The position numbers and the translations under genes were made by a program. 64,000 bases of DNA, from positions 3,895,084 through 3,959,083 of the forward strand of contig JAYKAV010003044.1 of the NCBI GenBank assembly GCA_035582835.1. Reading direction: 5' to 3'. The notes beneath the pieces are model-generated. The model searched no databases. It had not been told where the DNA came from and saw only the letters and a program-made list of their open reading frames with translations. The stretch is from Phoebastria nigripes. Its lineage: Eukaryota; Chordata; Aves; Procellariiformes; Diomedeidae. Of this stretch, positions 57,731 to 64,000 are shown piece after piece (the stretch's first letter is position 1; each line of letters begins with the position of its first letter).

Positions 57731-60700
57731 TCCAGTGAAAGGGACCTCTTCAACCAGGACTGGTTTTAGAGAATGGAGCACTGGGCTGTGTTAAATCTGG
57801 ACACAACACGGCTTCGTTCCCTTCCTTTTTATCTCCGCCGCCTTTTCAAGATGTTTTCCAGTTAAGGGTAAGTCAGCAAATATGTGTTTGGGCAAAGTGT
57901 TGGCACTTGCTAAAGAAGAGAACATCTGTCTCAATCAGCTGGTCTATTCTATCGCTGCAGCTCAACAGAGGCTCTCAGCACTGAAAGACAAAACCAGGGC
58001 AATGTCTTCAGAAAGGTTTTTTGTGTATGCAGTTGCAATTTTCTTTTGCTAAAATTTCCAAGGGCGGGGAAGGAGGAAGGGAGGTGAGAAAAGAAATTAA
58101 AACCCATTTGCTTCATAGTAAAAGAGCCCCAGAAAATCTCCATTTCTAATGTTGCAAAATTCCTGCCGCGTTACCATCGTTGCATTCCCACAGCCAGTTT
58201 CACAGCCCTGAAAAGGATGTCCTTAATAGCAGCAGGCACAATGAATAATAGTTTATTAGCGCAGACAGTAATTTTCTTAGAAATATCTTTGCATTTAGCT
58301 GAAAGAGCCCCAACATTTCCTCGGAGCGAAAGAATGCCTTCGGTTTATTCTAATTGTGTTCCGTGCACAACATGACGGTGCAGCCCGAGTGGTCAGCACG
58401 TGTCGGACGCAAGGAACGTGCCATGCGCTGTTCTGGAAGCGCACAGAAATCAGAGAGCGTGAAAGCAAGCAAATGGAGGAATGGGGGAAACCTTTTGCAC
58501 GCCCCGAGACACAGTTAAGGAAGAGCCTTTGCTTTGCGAGACCCGGCCTCGACTCCGAAGCCCTCGCCTTTGCGAAGGCACCTGGGCCCAGCCTGGCTCC
58601 GCGGATAACGGGGATGCGGCTGCGCTGAAGTCCGAGCCTGCGGTTTCTCCCCTGTCCAAAGCTGTTCGGAGGTGACTGTAACAGGCACCAGCGAGAAACG
58701 GAGGAGCAGAGAGCAGCAGGGCCACGGGGTCGGAGGGAGGCAGGCGTACACAAAACACTGCTTCGTGTTTCCCCGAACCCCTTTCTGGCCCTGGGCTTGT
58801 TTGGGGGATTTTGCGAGTCATGCGACCCTGATAATTAATTTCAGCTGATTAGAGCGGTAAGCTCCAGAGGGACAAAAGAGGCCGTGCTAGGTTTGAAAAG
58901 GATGCTCGGGGCAGAAGGCTGTACTGTAATTTGTTACACATTATAGTCTGCTAAAGAACCTCCTCACAATCTGCCAGGCCTTAATGTCTTAATTTCTCCT
59001 TCAGCATTGCCTTTGACACACTATCCAAAGTGATGTATGACGGGGGATGATTGCATGGGATCAAGCAGAGGGAAATCCAGGAGGGATTACAGCCCAATCC
59101 CTGGGCAAACAGGCGCTGGAGTGGCTGAACACAGCCACAGCTGTCTGCCCAACAATACCCAGAACAAACAGTGCCTGGGGAACAAGGCACGGCCAGGGGC
59201 ACAAGCAGGCAGGACTCGGGAAGGAGACAAAACCTGCATTCAGCCCCCTGGGACCCCGGGCCTTTTATGAGCCTTTTCACCCCAGCTGCAAGCTTTTGAG
59301 TTGTGCTTCAAAATTTTAGAAGCCTGGCTGTAATAAAATTGGGTTTAGTGATCAAAGAGGGCTGGAGATCCAGTGCATATCCGGGCTGGGCAAGGACAAG
59401 TGGAGACAGCCACGAGCAGTTTGTCCTCTTCTGTTCTCTCTCATCTAATCAAACACCAGTATTAGGATTAATAACCTGTCTCACGTTGCCAGTCTTCAGG
59501 CGGAAAGAGCCTTTAAGCTGTTTTTTTAAAAACACAACATGTATGAACATGATGGTTTTTTAAGGGTTCAAGATTAAATATATAGGTCAAGCCCAGAGAG
59601 GAATCACAGGGACTTTTCACATGAGCCTTAAGAAGGTAAATCCCAGGTCTCCATCCAGAGACAGTTTAAAGGCTTTCACTTTCCCAGTGCGTATTCAGGA
59701 CAGGTTGCCGGTGACATAAGCTGTAAAACCCAAATTATACCAAGCCAGAGTAATACTAACTGCAAGTGAATAACTGCATGAGAGTAGTATGAAATGCAAG
59801 TGAATAAATGCAATTCCAGTTGCACTGGAATTCACCAACCATGCTTTTTGTGTCTTTGCCATCTCCTACGGACCTTGCTAGTGAACTACATCAATGATAA
59901 AATGGGACGTAAACAAGATGCGCATGACCTCTGATGGAGAAAAGCTGCTTATAAGGAGAAAAGCCTTTGTGAGGATGAGCGTCTGCCCGCCCTCTGCTCA
60001 GCACCACTCTCTACCCCGATGTCCCAACAGCCCCACGTTTCTCTCACACCCCCCGGGCAGCCGGAATCCCCAGGGACTTGGCAGGCTCCCGATGGGCCCT
60101 TGCACACCTCCTGAAAGTGAAGCCAGCTGCACGCAGGACATCCAATTGCTCCTCACCCCTGGAGGGTTTCTGTGCTCCTTAGACCATGGCTGGGGCCAGG
60201 GGGGGAGTTTTCCAGTCCNGCTGCGCTCTCTGCCAGCCTGGGAAGCCTGCCCCGGAGATGGGAAGCTGTGAGCAGGAGCAGCTGCCCGCAGCTGTGGAGC
60301 TCCATCTCTCTCCCCNGTGCAGCATACGGCCGGAGCTGACCCGCACGGAGGGCAGCAGAGGGGAAGGCGGGTTGTTTGTGTCCCATCCCGTCACCATTGT
60401 GCAGGCTAAATTTCCAGTAAAGGGATGTAAAATACTGCAGAAGGGGGCCTGCTGGGAAATATCCCTACCTCCTTTAACACCACTGCCTCGACAGCCCGCN
60501 GACTCACAAAGCACGAGGGGGGCAGGACAGGGGCTTTCGGTTCACCTGCAGAATCCAATTAACGAAGCAATTCAGCCACTGCGCAGCTATCTTGCAGCAT
60601 GAGTGTTACTGGGCAGGTCGGTGCTCCCAAAGAGTCACGGCAAGAACGTGGTTCCAAACTGCAGTTGAGCTTTCCTCCCAGTGCTGGGAGGGGTTTGGGT

Positions 60701-61680
60701 TTGCAATCACCCTCTGGCTTGGGTTTCGAACTGCAACGTTATCGGAATGTGGGCTTAGGTAGGAACGAGACTCGGTGAAAGCAACACAGTATCTCCAAAA
60801 TACCCGTCCTGGGGTAAGACAGAATTCTGGCTTAATCTGAAGTTACTTAAGGAAATGAGAGTCTTTCCCCAGATTTCACTGAGCTTTGAAACCTGAACGC
60901 ATTTGAAATTTGAGGAGAAAGGCTATGTGTTATGTCAGAGTTTCAGAACGACAAAAATTCTCCCAACTTGTCACATGAAGACACAGAAGAATTCTCTCTG
61001 GAGAGGAGCACAGTCAATAATCACTGCTCCAAGCCTGGGAATTGCATCATTTGATGTAGATTCTGTTGAAAAACTTGCTCGTTTAATGTTTTTTCTTTTT
61101 TTCACTGTAATTATGTAATTAATGCATTCTGAATTAACTGTCAGAGGAGGGACACTATTTTTGTTATTAGTTATTTCCTCACAGTATTCTTACATGAGTA
61201 AGGGAGATTGCACAAAGGGCTGTTGTTCTGCATTTTATTGGTCTCATAAGGAAACAGAATTCCTGAACCTTTCCAATGAGACTTATAAAGCAAACATTTA
61301 TTATTCTTCAGTAAGACAACATGCACCTCGGTGCACTTTTTGTAAAGGAATAGGCTAGACTTTGTGGGCATTTAGATAAATAGTGCTTACCCAGAAAAAC
61401 AATGTACCTCCCACAAACCAAAAATCACAATTCAGCCAAGAATTGCTGTTTCTGTGGTCACGTGTGTGTTAGTGTGATAGAGGAAAAGGATCCTGAAGTA
61501 AATGTATTCCCCGAGATCCTTTGATGTCTGCAGGAAGATGATGCTGTTTCACACAGTACGTCTTACTTGTGTGCATTTTGCAGTCTGTATGTGGCAAACC
61601 ACCTAAAATTGCACCTGAAATGAAAGGCCCAGAATCTGATGCAGCAATGAGAATGGAAATATTTCCAAGAGTTTTTCTTT
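57731..61680. other. Intergenic stretch, no gene recognised
   Basis: Includes AT-rich patches (58160-58330 with TTTGCATT and ATTAGCG words; 60880-61680) and N bases at 60220, 60316 and 60500. Short open frames only (for example plus 61122-61358, 78 codons) with no family resemblance. Confidence 0.5.
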
Positions 61681-61739
61681 CTTTTTTTCTTCCTTCCTTT
61701 TATTTGGCCTTCGGGGTCCCTCCAGCACCCCTCTTAGTC

Positions 61740-62260
61740 ATGGCAGAGCACCAGGCGAACAGACGCGTCGCTGCCCGTCTGCAAGGCCCACGGGGGGCTA
61801 GCCCCTCCAGGGAGGAGGCTGGCCGAGAGCCCGCTGGCCTCCTCCCGCTCCCCTGCCCCCGGGAGGTGGGAGCCCGGGACACGTTTCAAGCCCTCATCCT
61901 GCTTCTGGCGTCCCTTTGCGAGGTGCGGGTGGCAAGCCCACCATCAGCAAGGGAGGCTGACACCAGCACGGTGCCCGGGACCGGGTCTCTCCCACTGCCT
62001 CACACCTTCAGCTCCGGCTGGCAAGCGCGCCGGTGCTCTCCTCCTTCCCTTCACGCTGCCGGGACGGAGAGCAGGGCTCCCGCAGCTCCGCCGGCACGCC
62101 CGCCAGCGCCAGCGTGGGAGATCCCTTGGCCCCCAGCCCGTCCCGTGGGGAGCTCCCGGGCCACCCCCTGCCCCGGCCGCAGAGGCTGCCCTCCTGCAGC
62201 TCTGCAGCCTGCTGGCGTTTCCCCCACCCCGGGCCAGGCTGAGGCCACCAAACTCGTTTT
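61740..62260. promoter_or_regulatory. GC-rich segment, possible small CpG island
   Basis: GC-rich with moderate CpG frequency. A 319-codon plus-strand frame (61569-62528) spans it but contains N bases and low-complexity Pro/Ala/Arg composition, so it is not called a gene. Confidence 0.3.
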
Positions 62261-62469
62261 GCTTGTGCTTCCAACCAGAGAAAGGCTCTGTCTTGGGGTG
62301 CCCCNGGACCCCAGCTCGGCCCAAGGCAGGCGGGTGGAAGGGGTTACTCCCAGGCTGTCCCAGCGCCCCGGCCACCACCGCTCAGGTGTGGGACCGTCTG
62401 CNCAGCCCAGTGCAGCAGCAGTGCCAGGAAATGCACAAATTACAGCCCTGGCTGCAGAAACGGTTAAGG

Positions 62470-62935
62470 CAAACAGAATGATTCATCGGAGCAAATTAAA
62501 AGCAAAGCACGAGACGGGCCAACAATAGGGATTAAATGTAGTACGTGGTTACGTTCTCCTCCAAAAAAATTTCCCCAAACTAAGCCATGTCGTGCTTGGT
62601 TTGCAGAGGGAGAATCGAATGCATTTTCATACAAGAGTTTTCAAAATTTTAGCAACTGACTCTTTTATCCTTGCTTCAGAATTGGTAATAAAAGGAAAAA
62701 AGGCATAATGCATTTCAACTCAAGGTATCATTCTGAATTTCAGATGTTGGTGTGTGGAAAGCTAATACCCAATTTATGATTATTAAAAGATTTAAGCCTG
62801 CAGCACAGAGATTTAATACATATGCTGCATTCTCTAAAAAGGTCTTTAAATAGGCCGATTTTGAAATTAGCCAAGAGCTTGAAGGCTGCTTAACGATTGC
62901 ACTTCCACATTAAAGGAAGTTATTTGGATGTGGGA
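62470..62935. other. AT-rich candidate conserved noncoding element
   Basis: About 450 bp of AT-rich, repeat-free sequence between two GC-rich segments, with words such as TTTATGATTATTAAAAG, CTTTAAATAGG (one change from a MEF2 site) and CTTAACGATTGC. It resembles a conserved enhancer in texture; this has not been verified by alignment. Confidence 0.28.
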
Positions 62936-63248
62936 GCAGAGGAACTGACCCATGCAGGGCTGCGCTGTGCCGGGCACGGAGGCAGCACAGCATGGGAGAC
63001 CACCCCGGCTCCGCAGAGCCCGCAGCCGGCCCCGGCGGGGCTGTGCGTGGGCACCGCGACCCACGCAGCCACCAAGGGCTTGGTTCCGAGCTGTGGGGTG
63101 CCAGCTGAGATGCCCCCAGCCGCTTTGCCCAGTCTCAGAAGGGCTGGGGTGTCCCCAAGNCCCACGGCCTGCCCGGGCTGCCCACCGGCATTCAAGACAC
63201 ACCGTACACCTCTGCGGGGGCAACCGAAGGGAGCCCCGCGGTCTGTCT

Positions 63249-63263
63249 GCGGGGGGGGGGGGG
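63249..63263. repeat. G13 homopolymer
   Basis: A run of G at 63251-63263 in the approach to the right-edge CpG island, prone to length error. Confidence 0.9.
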
Positions 63264-63293
63264 AACCCATGAAAAGGAGGGAGATTTTGCATC

Positions 63294-63358
63294 TCCATTG
63301 GCATGACGTCACATGCCTGGCATCACGCTCTCGTTAGGGGAGCAGAACGCCATTTTAA
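63294..63358. promoter_or_regulatory. CCAAT-CRE-YY1 motif group
   Basis: An inverted CCAAT box (ATTGG, 63297-63301) lies 2 bp from a perfect palindromic CRE TGACGTCA (63304-63311). A minus-strand YY1-like AAAATGGCG lies at 63348-63356. CREB/ATF, NF-Y and YY1 sites cluster near CpG-island transcription starts. With the island immediately to the right, this looks like a core promoter. The YY1 orientation favours a minus-strand start and the CCAAT-CRE order is compatible with either direction. Confidence 0.5.
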
Positions 63359-63359
63359 T

Positions 63360-64000
63360 CTCCCTTAACGAGAAACAGCAGCGAAGTGGGGCGAGAGGCC
63401 AGCTTTTCCCTCGCGGGGGCACGGCAGGGACCTCGGCGGGTGCCACTAACCGCCAAGCCCCCCATCATCGCATCCACAGGGCTCGGGCAGGGAAGCTCTT
63501 CCTCGGGGGGGTGACAGAAGGGGGGGTGACAGAAGGAAGGGGGGTGTCTCAGGACTCCAGGGGGGGTCCTGACCTTTCCCGACCGGCTACACCGAGGGGG
63601 GTCGCGGGGTACCCGAGTGTCACAAGCTTTCAGAGGGGGCAGGCGTGGGGCGGGGGAAGGCGCTGGGGGCTCTGGGTCCCCGGGCTTTCTTCTGTCCCGT
63701 CCCCCCCCCCCGCTTTGCTTTCGGCTTCCCACGCCGCGGGGGCTGCGCGCACGCCCGCGCACGGGCAGGTCGCCGAACCCCCGGCTTACCCCCCCCGCGC
63801 TGCCTGCCCAGCGGCTCCCACGCGTGCCTCCGAGCGCCGCGCATCGGCATTTGCTCCCTCCCGCCGCTGCAGACGGAAGCGGAGCGGGGGCCGGGAGCGC
63901 TTCCCGAGCCGGGGAAGGAAGACGGCACACCCGCCGGGAAGGGCGAGCGGCGGCGTGGCGGCGCGGCCCCGTGCTCCCGGCCGGCGGCCCCCGGCGCGGC
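63360..64000. promoter_or_regulatory. Right-edge CpG island, likely promoter of the neighbouring gene
   Basis: GC and CpG rise steeply to the window edge. A 15-bp GGGGGGTGACAGAA-type duplication lies at about 63505-63541, and a C-run near 63703. A 191-codon minus-strand frame is Pro/Ala/Arg-rich and shows no domain I recognise. The gene itself is not identifiable from this window. Confidence 0.5.

Noticed and set aside
61569..62528. 319-codon plus-strand frame preceded by an acceptor-like TTTTGCAG at about 61576-61583
   Set aside because: Lies largely in GC-rich sequence with Pro/Ala/Arg bias, contains two N bases, has no good donor or recognisable domain, and the acceptor has a weak pyrimidine tract.
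63355..63930. First exon of a HES-family or other neighbour gene
   Set aside because: No bHLH or other recognisable domain in any frame. Only a CpG island with low-complexity translation is visible.
1..64000. tRNA, microRNA (including the miR-200 family expected near AGRN in vertebrates), CRISPR or viral integration
   Set aside because: No tRNA B-box with cloverleaf context and no TAATACTGCC or TAACACTGTC miR-200 seed regions were noticed. No spaced identical repeats of CRISPR type and no retroviral gag/pol-like frames were seen. The two 23-bp arrays are tandem without spacers.

Overview
This window is vertebrate genomic DNA, almost certainly from a bird. Two things support that. A truncated CR1 LINE lies near 30.4-30.6 kb and ends in the characteristic avian octamer repeat (ATTCTRTG). 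The only protein-coding exon I can recognise is the first coding exon of agrin (AGRN), on the minus strand at 3057-3248. That exon carries the signal peptide and the first part of the laminin-binding NtA domain and ends at a consensus GT donor, so it is the start of the secreted long-N-terminus (LN) agrin. The sequence is moderately GC-rich with several CpG islands, as is usual for an avian microchromosome, but I cannot name the species.

Layout. 1-3056 is the 5' part of AGRN intron 1; the gene continues off the left edge. About 2985-4090 is the AGRN CpG-island promoter and 5' UTR region, with a long polypurine/polypyrimidine tract and an octamer-containing dyad. From about 4.1 kb to the right edge (about 60 kb) I find no convincing coding exon. 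The long open frames there sit in GC-rich DNA or in a minisatellite and resemble no family I know. This stretch is best read as the upstream flank of AGRN. It contains ancient SINE/LINE relics (MIR-like near 4.0, 11.0, 12.0, 22.3 and 28.8 kb; L2-like at 2.2 kb inside the intron), one CR1, simple repeats, a 322-base assembly gap at 16860-17181, and several AT-rich homeodomain-motif-rich patches that look like candidate conserved noncoding elements.

The two most striking structures are both tandem arrays of 23-bp units. One at about 27.0-27.5 kb has about 21 degenerate copies, many carrying TGCATGAG and CAATTA cores. The other at about 54.34-55.23 kb has about 38 GC-rich copies. It keeps exact 23-bp register for 37 periods with no net indel, is essentially open in all six frames, shows CpG-decay variants and higher-order structure, and in nine units resembles a REST/RE1 element. 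An orphan CpG island at 31.5-32.15 kb carries a near-consensus CTCF motif. The right edge (63.3-64.0 kb) enters another CpG island preceded by a CCAAT-CRE-YY1 motif group, probably the promoter of the next gene, whose coding sequence is not in view.

The genes do not form a system within this window. It is one exon plus its presumptive regulatory landscape. Functional statements about noncoding elements are inference from motif and composition, without alignment or expression data.
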